From: Mariniblastus sp.
GTDB lineage: Bacteria; Planctomycetota; Planctomycetia; Pirellulales; Pirellulaceae
Assembly: GCA_029251085.1 (NCBI GenBank)
Contig: JAQXDZ010000059.1
Coordinates: 47,541-111,540 of the forward strand
DNA: 64,000 nucleotides
Reading direction: 5' to 3'
Below the pieces are notes generated by a model that had not been told where the DNA came from, did not search any database, and saw only the letters and a list, made by a program, of their open reading frames with translations. Both the position numbers and the translations under genes were made by a program. Position 1 is the stretch's first letter; each line of letters starts with the position of its first letter. Shown one piece after another: positions 20,701 through 29,324 of this stretch.

Positions 20701-21495
20701 ATATCTCGCAGGGTTTTGATGGGCGGGACCTGAGATGATCAGCGGAGTTCTCGCTTCATCGATGAGAATGTTGTCGACTTCATCAACGATTGCAAAAGCG
20801 AGCGGACCTTGGGACTGTTGGTAGCGTTTTGAAAATCTTTCGTCGCCGCGAGCCGCGGGTCGCATGTTGTCGCGGAGGTAGTCAAATCCAAATTCGTTGT
20901 TCGTTCCGTAGGTGATATCTCGCTCGTACGCCTCTTGTCGTTCCTTGACTGGCATGTTGCTCTGGATCGCACCCACGGTTAGCCCGAGACCCATGTAAAG
21001 GGGCGCCATCCACTCCATGTCTCGTCGCGCGAGGTAGTCATTGACGGTTACGACATGAACCCCTCTGCATTCGAGTGCATTCAGGTAGGAGGGAAGCGTT
21101 GCGACGAGGGTCTTTCCCTCACCGGTCACCATCTCCGCGACAGCACCAGAGTGCAGAACCATACCACCGATCATTTGAACGTCGTAGTGTCGCATGCCAA
21201 GGAAACGTTTTCCCCCTTCGCGGCAAACGGCGAACGCTTCGATCATGATGTCGTCGGTGGTTTCTCCGTTCCTTAAGCGTTGTTTGAACTGCTCCGTTAC
21301 TTCGCGTAGTTCATCGTCCGATAGCGAGGAGTAGTTCGATTCGAGCGCATTGATCGCGTCGACTTTTGATTCCAGTTTTTTTACGTATCGCGCATTGGAA
21401 GAACCAAAAACACCGGTAACTGCTTTTTCAAATCCGGAAACAAGTCCACCAAAAAAGTGAGTGGTCGCGTCCCAATATCGTTCCAGTTGTTCCAT
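17794..21495 (-). CDS. secA: Protein translocase ATPase SecA, extended form
   Basis: A 1233-residue SecA, about 330 longer than the usual ~900. It has [19 protein letters not shown] (Walker A), [20 protein letters not shown] (Walker B), [34 protein letters not shown] and [20 protein letters not shown]. The C-terminus carries the zinc-binding SEC-C motif [15 protein letters not shown]. Extra length lies in a ~50-residue insert in the second nucleotide-binding domain (about residues 457-507) and in the helical scaffold/wing region. It drives Sec export with SecYEG. The start is ATG. Confidence 0.97.
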   Translation of the reverse strand: [1233 protein letters not shown]

Positions 21496-22117
21496 GGTTT
21501 ATTTCCACATTTTCCGAAAAAAAACAGTTCGGAATCAAAATTTTTAATGGTTTTGTAGGTGTTTGCTGATTTCAAAAACCACCAACCGGAAATTATGTCA
21601 GGCCGGCGATTCGATTCTCACTGGAGGCGCACATCGCCCGCATCAGCAGTCATTTGCATCAGGTTTTACGTAAATTCGCTAATAGTAACAGATTATCGGG
21701 ACAATCGATGCTGGTCAACGGAGATTGAGAGGGGTAAATTGCCTCTAAAGTCCCGTAAATTGCAGCATTTTTGGCAGGTGTTCAAGACTCCCAACCGACA
21801 ACTACTCAAAAAGACGCAATTCATGTGCCAAGATTGGCTAGTCATCGCCGTTTAAGGGTACTCATTTAGTGCAAAATTTGGGTCGGACGTGGCCAGCTTG
21901 GTACTGACGGCAGCCATTCACGCGTGTGGATTAATACCAGTTATTGAGCGGATTGAACGTTTAGGGAATCTCTGGCTAAGGTTTGCGAGCACGATTCTAA
22001 TTGCGACGATCCATCGACTTAATTCGTTGAAATGAGGTAAATTGACCTTCGGAGTTAGGAAGACGTGTGCTGTTTTTGAAATGCAATTTGAAGCGACATC
22101 GGTTTTTAGGTAGGTAA
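21496..22117. other. Intergenic region between secA and the PhnP-like gene
   Basis: About 620 bp between divergent genes. I see no convincing ORF or structured RNA. It must hold the secA promoter on the minus strand and that of the metallo-hydrolase on the plus strand, but no clear -35/-10 pair stood out. Confidence 0.5.
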
Positions 22118-22924
22118 GTGAAAAAGCAAGTAACAACAACGGACATTTCAGGAAAGATGGTTTTACTGGGCACGGGCACTTCGGTGGGTGTTCCAGCGAT
22201 TGGATGTAGCTGTGCTGTTTGTCAGGGGGGGCATCCGCGTAATCAAAGAACCAGGGCAAGTGCGATTGTCGGATTGCCTGAAGGAAATCTTTTAATCGAT
22301 ACTTCTCCTGATTTGCGAACTCAACTGCTGCGAGAACAAATTGGCATAGTTCATTCTGTCATTTACACCCATGAGCATACGGATCATGTCATGGGGTTTG
22401 ATGATTTGCGTTTGTTCCAGTTTTACTTGGGCTATGCTGTTCCTGTTTACTGCAACGCGAGGGTGGAAAGAAGATTAAGGATGGCGTTTGATTATGCTTT
22501 CAGTGATGAAGCTCAGACGCATCCTGGAGCGGCGCCGTCAGTGGATTTAATTTCAATTCAATCGGCCCCGATTCAGATTCTTGGTGCGGAGGTCATTCCG
22601 ATCCCTTTGAAGCACGGTCCAAAGTTTGATGTTCTCGGTTTCCGAATTGGGAATGTCGCATATTGTACTGATGTCAGCGAGATACCAGAATCTAGTTGGG
22701 AGTTGCTTCAAGGGCTTGATACGCTGGTTCTCGATGCTTTGCGTGAGGATCCCCATCCAACGCATTTTAGTATTGATCAAGCCGTTGAGGTGGCGCAGAA
22801 ATTAGGCGTGAGACAGACCTACTTCACGCACTGTGCGTGTCGCTTGGATTACGAATCGGTGAACTCAGTTTTGCCGCCCGGAGTTGCGGTTGGCTATGAC
22901 GGGTTGCAGATTGAATTGACTTAG
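22118..22924 (+). CDS. PhnP-like metallo-beta-lactamase-fold hydrolase
   Basis: A 268-residue metal-dependent hydrolase. After an N-terminal GTGTSVGVPAIGC, the metal ligands lie in YTHEHTDHVMGFDDLR (HxHxDH), with a later ligand region IPLKHGPKFDVLGFRI, CTDVSEIP, and a final TYFTHCACRLDYE. The cysteines in GCSCAVCQ match the structural metal site seen in PhnP. Relatives are phosphodiesterases, for example for cyclic ribose phosphate. No phn gene is nearby, so the substrate is open. The start is a GTG at 22118; an internal ATG at 22157 is an alternative. Confidence 0.83.
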   Translation: MKKQVTTTDISGKMVLLGTGTSVGVPAIGCSCAVCQGGHPRNQRTRASAIVGLPEGNLLIDTSPDLRTQLLREQIGIVHSVIYTHEHTDHVMGFDDLRLFQFYLGYAVPVYCNARVERRLRMAFDYAFSDEAQTHPGAAPSVDLISIQSAPIQILGAEVIPIPLKHGPKFDVLGFRIGNVAYCTDVSEIPESSWELLQGLDTLVLDALREDPHPTHFSIDQAVEVAQKLGVRQTYFTHCACRLDYESVNSVLPPGVAVGYDGLQIELT

Positions 22925-22945
22925 GTGGTGGTTAGTAGAGGATAC

Positions 22946-22984
22946 AAAAAAAACGCCCACACAATCGAAGATCGCATGGGCGTT
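22946..22984 (-). terminator. Terminator of the Prc-like protease gene
   Basis: An 8-bp stem AACGCCCA / TGGGCGTT with a 17-base loop, followed leftward by eight T. It sits 24 bp after the protease stop codon. Confidence 0.8.
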
Positions 22985-23007
22985 GAGTCGGTACGCAAAT
23001 CCAGACA

Positions 23008-25143
23008 CTACCTTAGGCTGAGTTGCTTTTGGTTAAGCATCTCTACGTAATCGGCAGTGATTCTGAGAACTTCATCGAGATAAAAATTGCGTTCGATGTC
23101 GTTGCTGGGGAGCATCTGTTTTTCAATAGTTTTTTCGTCTTCCTTTTCCGCATTAAGTTCTTTGCGGCGGGCAATGAACTTTGCTTCGTTGAGCGAAACT
23201 GTTTTCTCATTTTTCAGTTCGATGTACTTATTGATCTTAATGATTTCCTTTTGGAATTCGTCAGACGAATCGATTCTTTCTTTCGACTTAGTTCGAAGGG
23301 CGGAGGTGATATCCTGACGATTCATTTTTAATTTTGCAAATGAAGCCTCGGGTACGCGATCAAATTTAACTGGGTAATCTAAGTCCGCTTCCCCAATGTT
23401 GTCCATGTTGTCCGAAATCGAAGGAAGGACCAGATCAGAGAGAACTCCGCGTTTTTGCGTACTATCTCCATTTGGACGGTAAAATTGTTGCGTGGTAATT
23501 TTCAACGCACCAAATTCATTCGGAGGATTTTTGATCCGGCTGAATAAAATTTGGTTGAGGTTAACGAGGCTCTGGACGGTCCCCTTTCCATGAGTTGTTG
23601 TGTCGCCAATCACCAAGCCACGTCCGTAGTCCTGGATTGCACCGGCAAGAATCTCACTTGCACTGGCGCTGAATTTGCTGGTCAAAACAACCATGGGCTT
23701 GTCCCAGGCGGTTCCACCGTTTTCGTCGTTTAGCTTTTGGATTGTCCCGTACGGGTCTTTGACTTGAACAACTGGGCCAATGTCGATGAACAAACCAGTG
23801 CAATCGATTGCTTCGCGAAGACTTCCCCCGCCATTCATCCGCAGGTCAAGGACAAGAGCATCGACGTCTTTGGAGTTGAAATCATCGAGGATTTTTTTAA
23901 CGTCGGTGGTCGTACTGCGTCCACCGCCGCCGCCCATGTTTGCGTAGAAACTTGGAAGTTCGATCACGCCAATCTTCTGCGAGCCTTCCTCAAAGACTTC
24001 GCCGTGAGCGGCGCTGTCTTCCAGCTTGATTTTCTCTCGGACGATTTCAACGGTGTGCAATTCGCTTTCGTTCTCAGACATTACCTGAAGCCGGACAACG
24101 GTTCCTGCCTTGCCGCGGATCATTCCCACGACGTCGTCTAATTTCATGCCTGTGCATTCAACAAATCCGCCGCCGTGTTCTCTGAATAACTTGTCGTACG
24201 CTCGCGAGCCGTCTTCTTCACCTTGGCCAACGGCGACAATTTTGTCTTCGACCTTTAAGCCGCCCTGGGTGAAAGCTGCTCCGCCAGGAACAATTGCTTT
24301 GATGACGGTGTAACCTTCGTCCATCAAAGAAAGGGTTGCCCCAATCCCTTCCAGTTCCAAACCCATTTGGATCAAGAAGTTCTCAAATGTACCTTTGCTT
24401 AGGTAGGTGGTATGCGGATCGAAACTGGTTGTGATTGCCGTAATGTAACGCTCGACAATGTCCTCTGCGTCGATCTGATGCATTCGACGAGCGAATGATG
24501 AATATCGCTTGCGGAGGCGATCTTTTGGATCATCGTTCTTTTTCACAGTTTTATCTTTGTCGCCGTCTGCTTTTTCGTCGTTGGCATCTCCACGTAAGAC
24601 AAGCAGGCTGTACTTAATACGCTTTCTCCAATTGTCACGTGCCTCCGCATCGTTCTTGGCAAAACTAAGAAGTTTTGGGTCGGTGATCATTTCCTCATCG
24701 ATTGTGAAGTCGTGATCTTCATCAATCAATTCGGCAGCGAGATCAGTTCGCTCATCGACTCTTTGTAGAAATCGATCGAAAACCTCGAAAGCTGCAAGGA
24801 ACTCGCCCTTGAGCATTTGGTCATCGAGTTCAGTTTTCCATTTAGAAAATTCGTCAATATCTGATTGCAGAAAATACGACTTGGTCGGATCCAGGTTCTT
24901 AATAAACATATCGAACGCACGACTCGACATGGTGTCATCAAGTTTTCGTTTCGATAGGTGATCGTCCTGCATCAGTTTAGCCACAATGCGAGAGACCGTC
25001 TTCGAGATCAGTTTGTCGCTGGATGACTGAGTGGTTGTCGCTGAATCCTGTGCATGTGAAATGGTCACTGCAACACAGACCAACGCAACAGCAAGGACAG
25101 AGAAGCGAGTTTTAAGGGGTGTGAATTTGAAAGAAAGCATCAT
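23008..25143 (-). CDS. prc: Carboxy-terminal processing protease, Prc/Tsp type (S41)
   Basis: A 711-residue secreted protease. A signal peptide (VLAVALVCVAVTISHA) is followed by the Prc-type N-terminal domain (KSYFLQSDIDEF). A PDZ domain follows (GIGATLSLMDEGYTVIKAIV), then the S41 core with VDALVLDLRMNGGGSLREA. The catalytic serine is in SKFSASASEILAGA and the lysine in THGKGTVQS, about 25 residues apart (near 490 and 517). It ends with the long helical C-terminal domain of Prc. It acts outside the cytoplasm, trimming or degrading proteins from the C-terminus. Confidence 0.92.
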   Translation of the reverse strand: MMLSFKFTPLKTRFSVLAVALVCVAVTISHAQDSATTTQSSSDKLISKTVSRIVAKLMQDDHLSKRKLDDTMSSRAFDMFIKNLDPTKSYFLQSDIDEFSKWKTELDDQMLKGEFLAAFEVFDRFLQRVDERTDLAAELIDEDHDFTIDEEMITDPKLLSFAKNDAEARDNWRKRIKYSLLVLRGDANDEKADGDKDKTVKKNDDPKDRLRKRYSSFARRMHQIDAEDIVERYITAITTSFDPHTTYLSKGTFENFLIQMGLELEGIGATLSLMDEGYTVIKAIVPGGAAFTQGGLKVEDKIVAVGQGEEDGSRAYDKLFREHGGGFVECTGMKLDDVVGMIRGKAGTVVRLQVMSENESELHTVEIVREKIKLEDSAAHGEVFEEGSQKIGVIELPSFYANMGGGGGRSTTTDVKKILDDFNSKDVDALVLDLRMNGGGSLREAIDCTGLFIDIGPVVQVKDPYGTIQKLNDENGGTAWDKPMVVLTSKFSASASEILAGAIQDYGRGLVIGDTTTHGKGTVQSLVNLNQILFSRIKNPPNEFGALKITTQQFYRPNGDSTQKRGVLSDLVLPSISDNMDNIGEADLDYPVKFDRVPEASFAKLKMNRQDITSALRTKSKERIDSSDEFQKEIIKINKYIELKNEKTVSLNEAKFIARRKELNAEKEDEKTIEKQMLPSNDIERNFYLDEVLRITADYVEMLNQKQLSLR

Positions 25144-25680
25144 GTATTCCTGTTGGTTGTTTATAAGACAACTTAGCCTTCGTATTTTAACATACTAATC
25201 GGTACGCGAATCGTAGGGTTTGGTTCGTTTGCAAGCAAGAGTGATCTAGCAATCCGAGGTTCATCAGAAACAATTTTTAAAATTAAATCGACTGACATCT
25301 CACTCACAGGATGTACCGAGCAACCTTGGTGTTACCTCACAAAAAAAATGTTTAAATTGTTGTGAACTAAACTTATGGTTTAATCTCACACGCGATGTTC
25401 GCTGAAATATACCCTGAAATGTTTATTTTTGGAAATTTCAAACTAGCGATCCTTCAAAGCTGTTTTATAAAAACCTTGGTTTTTGCACTGGCGATCAAGG
25501 TGAAACTTTAGCCTGGGGAGTTCGATTTGGTGAGTTTAAACAACGTCTCCGTAAATCACTCCATTCTAGGGTTGGAATTGGTCGACTTGTCGATAACTTG
25601 CCTTTACAATGATCGAGCGTGATTCTTAACGGGTCACGACCCTCCATCCACTTCCAACGACTGTTAAGAAAAATACGCTC
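25144..25680. other. Intergenic region between prc and the sigma54 activator
   Basis: About 537 bp, AT-rich and divergent. It contains no convincing ORF. I looked for a sigma54 -24/-12 promoter (GG-N10-GC) and for a clear sigma70 pair and cannot support either. Confidence 0.5.
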
Positions 25681-27525
25681 GTGCCAGCCTTTCTTGTTAT
25701 GAATGCCGGGGCCAATGCAGGCGCCCGCTTTGAATTATCTGTGCTTGAGGAAAATTTACTCGGGCGGGATTGGGAGTGTCGGATTGTCTTGAATGATCCG
25801 CAATGCTCTCGTGTGCACGCCGCTGTCTACCAAGACGAGGACGGCTGGTGGCTTCGCGATAATAAGAGTAGCAACGGAACCTATGTTAATGGCCAGTCGG
25901 TTGATCAAGCGAGATTAATGGAGGGCACCGAGGTTCGAATTGGTTCGAGTAGTTTCATATTTTCGGAAGCCATTCAACAAAGTGCTGCCAAGACACTTTC
26001 CGAGGAACCAGAATCAGAACGTTGTTCGACGGGAAATCTCACGATTGTGCTTGATCGTTCGATGAACCCCAGGGAAACGGGGCAATACACTCTCGATTTT
26101 CTGAAAGGTCATAATTGGGGGCAAGACTTTTTCTTTTTGTTCCAATTGAGCGTGAAATTGCTTTCCGTGGATGATCCCGAATCCGTCGCGAAGGTTTGCA
26201 TGGATCGACTGATGGAGAGAACCGATGCATCGGTGGTTGGGATTTTATGGTTGTCAGACGACGGAATGTTGGCACCGAAATCAGTAATTCCAGAGGAATC
26301 CGCTGACAAGCTTCAGTTAGATACAGATCTAACTCGAAAAGTTGTCAAAGAAAAACGAGCGATTCGGATTGAGCATGACCGTTCTGATTCTCAAAAGCGG
26401 GCTGATTCGATCTGCGTGCCATTGATTGTTGAAGACGAGGTTAAAGGTGCCATTCATTTGTATCGGAACCTTGATCCATTTCGGGATTCACATTTTCAAT
26501 TAGCCTGTGCGATGTCGAATATCATGGTTCGTTCGTTAGCTCGGGCCAATCGTCATTCAACTCTCGCAGCTTCACATTCCCGGTTGGTTGAAAAGCATGC
26601 TGCGTTTGATGAGATGCTGGGTGAGAGTGAGGCGATGCAAACGCTTAAAACTAAAATTGGGCGAGTCTCGAAAGCGTCGGGATGTGTTTTGGTTCGAGGC
26701 GAGAGTGGTTCGGGTAAAGAACTCGTGGCGCGGGCAATTCATCGATCGAGTCCGCGAGCCGATCGCCCTATGCTTAGCGTGAACTGCGCGGCAATTCCGA
26801 AGGATCTTATTGAAAGTCAACTCTTTGGGCACAAGAAGGGCGCTTTCACAAGTGCCGACCGAGATCATATTGGTTGGTTTGAGCAAGCCGATCGAGGAAC
26901 ACTTTTTCTGGATGAGATTGGTGAATTGTCGCTCGAAGGACAGGCGAAACTTCTTCGGACGTTGGAGGGCCATCCTTTTCTCCCCGTGGGAGGAACGAAA
27001 GAAGTCAAAGTGGATGTGCGTGTTATTTGTGCAACCAATCGTGACTTAAAAGAATTCGTTGCAGAGAAACAGTTTCGTGAAGATCTATTTTACCGACTCA
27101 GCGTTTACGAATTAATGATCCCGCCGCTTCGGGATCGGGACAATGATATTCAACGGCTGATTGATTTTTTCCTCGAGCATTTTCGAGGTCAACACGGCCA
27201 TCCAAAAATGAAGTTGTCAAAAAAGGCGAACTCCCGCTTGCTGGCTTACCATTGGCCTGGAAATGTGCGACAGCTCAGGAACGTTATTGATAGTTCAATT
27301 GTGATGGCGGATGGAAATGAAATCCAATTGAGTGACCTCGGGATTCGTGAACCTAACAGTGACGAATTGGGGACGCTCAATATTGCTGATTGGGAAAAGC
27401 GATTGATTCGGGATGCACTAAAACGGACCGGAGGAAATATTCCTCAAGCAGCAGAACTGCTTGGTATCAGTCGTGCTACCCTATATCGAAAACTCGACGA
27501 CCATGAAGAATACAAGGACAATTAG
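25681..27525 (+). CDS. FHA-GAF-sigma54 interaction regulator with Fis-type HTH
   Basis: A 614-residue regulator. Residues 1-95 form an FHA phosphopeptide-binding domain (LLGRDWECRIVLNDPQCSRV, NKSSNGTYVNG). About 135-290 is GAF-like. About 310-540 is an AAA+ domain with GESGSGKELVARAIH (Walker A) and GTLFLDEIGELS (Walker B). The C-terminus is a Fis-type helix-turn-helix (QAAELLGISRATLYRKLDDH). The sigma54-contacting loop reads GAFTSA instead of GAFTGA (residues 387-392). An FHA input suggests coupling to Ser/Thr kinases. The start is GTG at 25681. Confidence 0.9.
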   Translation: MPAFLVMNAGANAGARFELSVLEENLLGRDWECRIVLNDPQCSRVHAAVYQDEDGWWLRDNKSSNGTYVNGQSVDQARLMEGTEVRIGSSSFIFSEAIQQSAAKTLSEEPESERCSTGNLTIVLDRSMNPRETGQYTLDFLKGHNWGQDFFFLFQLSVKLLSVDDPESVAKVCMDRLMERTDASVVGILWLSDDGMLAPKSVIPEESADKLQLDTDLTRKVVKEKRAIRIEHDRSDSQKRADSICVPLIVEDEVKGAIHLYRNLDPFRDSHFQLACAMSNIMVRSLARANRHSTLAASHSRLVEKHAAFDEMLGESEAMQTLKTKIGRVSKASGCVLVRGESGSGKELVARAIHRSSPRADRPMLSVNCAAIPKDLIESQLFGHKKGAFTSADRDHIGWFEQADRGTLFLDEIGELSLEGQAKLLRTLEGHPFLPVGGTKEVKVDVRVICATNRDLKEFVAEKQFREDLFYRLSVYELMIPPLRDRDNDIQRLIDFFLEHFRGQHGHPKMKLSKKANSRLLAYHWPGNVRQLRNVIDSSIVMADGNEIQLSDLGIREPNSDELGTLNIADWEKRLIRDALKRTGGNIPQAAELLGISRATLYRKLDDHEEYKDN

Positions 27526-27569
27526 ATCGACGCTCAATTAGTGTGTTTGAGCAAGTCGCGGGATTGACC

Positions 27570-29090
27570 TTACTGAGCCAGCTTGTCCAGAAATGGAACC
27601 GGGAAATCTGGTTCGGTGGTTCGACTTTCTAAAAATTTGGTCTCGAGATTTGCAACAATTTCTGGATGTTTACTAGCGACATCGTTCGACTCGGAAGGAT
27701 CTGTGTCAAGGTTGTAGAGTTCCCAAGCGAGCGGTTGCTTTCCTTTTTTAAGATTTCTTCTCAGTGCTTTCCAATTCCCATCTCGGATAGCAATGATTCC
27801 ACCGTAGCCATTGAATTCCCAGATCATGGGGTGCTCACGTTTAGGGGCGGTCTCTGCTTTCATTGCACCGGTAAGATCAATGCCGTCGAGCGTTTGTTTT
27901 GTCTCGACAGGGGCCTCAGCAATTTTGGCAAGAGTTGGAAACCAATCGGGGAAATAGGATGGGGTAGTGATCGTTGACCCCGGCTTAACATGATCCGGCC
28001 AGCGAACAACGCAAGGAACGCGAATGCCACCTTCATAACAACTCCCTTTAAATCCTTTTAATCCTCCCGTTGAATTAAAAAAAGTGGATGCGGCACCGCC
28101 GACGTGGAATCGAGGGTCACGGCTGCCGTGGGTTGGTCCATTGTCGGATGTGAAAATAACGATGGTGTTTTTATCCAAGTTGAATTTTTTCAAGTTTTCT
28201 AAAATAGTACCCACGTGCTCATCTAGATCAGAAATCATCGCGGCGTATCCGGCCCGCGGTCGCGGGTGGGGGAGGTAGCCATTTTGCCCTCGGTAGACGC
28301 CATTTTCGTCGTCCCATTCTGTGGGATACTGATCGATCCATTCTTGTGGCGGCTGCATGGCGACATGAGGTTCGACGAAGGGCAGATAAAGGAAGAAGGG
28401 TTTGTTTTTATTTTTTTCAATAAACTTGACTGCTTCGTCAAGAATGAGATCAGGTGCATAATTTTCCGCACGGTAATCATCGGCTCGCACTTCGCCCGAC
28501 GGTAATTTCAAATGCCCTGGGATTGGAAAGTTATTTATCCGCACTTCTTTTTCGTTGCTGTCGAGAAAGGGTGGATAGTAGCTGTGAGCATTTCGTTGAC
28601 AGTTGTATCCGTAATAGCGGTCAAAGCCCTGCTTCATTGGAGAACCTGTTGTATTGGAAGGCCCCAATCCCCATTTTCCAAAAGCTCCATTGGTATATCC
28701 GACTGATTTGAGAACTTCTGCAATCGTCACGATTTCGTCGGTGATCGGGAATTGGCCCGGGAATATTCTTCCGTTGCCGGAGTCTCGATTTCCTCGGATT
28801 TCCGCATGGGCCAAGTTTTGGCCGGTCAGCAGGGTGCAGCGTGCAGGGGCGCAAACCGGAGCGCCCGTATAGTGCTGTGTGAACCGGGCGCCTTCGGATG
28901 CCAGGTGGTCGATATTAGGTGTTTTGATTTTATCCTGGCCATAGCAACCAAGTTCACCATAGCCGAGGTCATCGGCAAGAATGAAAACAATGTTAGGCGG
29001 GGTGTTTTGCTGAGCTGCTGCGACCTTAACCATCGGAAACGCACAGAAAATCAAAGCAAAAACGAGACGGGGTTGAATAAGGAATTGCAT
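27570..29090 (-). CDS. Secreted sulfatase, formylglycine-dependent
   Basis: A 506-residue type I sulfatase with signal peptide (about 1-26). The N-terminal metal site is IVFILADDLGYGELG. The formylglycine motif VCAPARCTLLTG places the modified cysteine at residue 80 (C-x-P-x-R), and VIFTSDNGPTHGS supplies later metal ligands. The length matches the arylsulfatase A-like family that planctomycetes use to desulfate polysaccharides. A formylglycine-generating enzyme must be encoded elsewhere. It is convergent with the regulator, 44 bp apart. Confidence 0.93.
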   Translation of the reverse strand: MQFLIQPRLVFALIFCAFPMVKVAAAQQNTPPNIVFILADDLGYGELGCYGQDKIKTPNIDHLASEGARFTQHYTGAPVCAPARCTLLTGQNLAHAEIRGNRDSGNGRIFPGQFPITDEIVTIAEVLKSVGYTNGAFGKWGLGPSNTTGSPMKQGFDRYYGYNCQRNAHSYYPPFLDSNEKEVRINNFPIPGHLKLPSGEVRADDYRAENYAPDLILDEAVKFIEKNKNKPFFLYLPFVEPHVAMQPPQEWIDQYPTEWDDENGVYRGQNGYLPHPRPRAGYAAMISDLDEHVGTILENLKKFNLDKNTIVIFTSDNGPTHGSRDPRFHVGGAASTFFNSTGGLKGFKGSCYEGGIRVPCVVRWPDHVKPGSTITTPSYFPDWFPTLAKIAEAPVETKQTLDGIDLTGAMKAETAPKREHPMIWEFNGYGGIIAIRDGNWKALRRNLKKGKQPLAWELYNLDTDPSESNDVASKHPEIVANLETKFLESRTTEPDFPVPFLDKLAQ

Positions 29091-29324
29091 TAAGGCGTTC
29101 CGTAGAAATCAAAAATTAATTGTCGAATGAACTGCCAATTCTAACTAATATTTTAAGTCCATGTGATGGGATAAAATCGAATCGTGATTTTTCAGATTAA
29201 AAAGCAACTTTGAGTTGCCACTCCGTGTGCCTTTGACGACACTTGGGACTAGTCGACCTTGGAAATTGTTGCCAGCAATCATTTGCCAGGATGAATCGAT
29301 AATTTTTCAAAAGGTAGATTCTTG

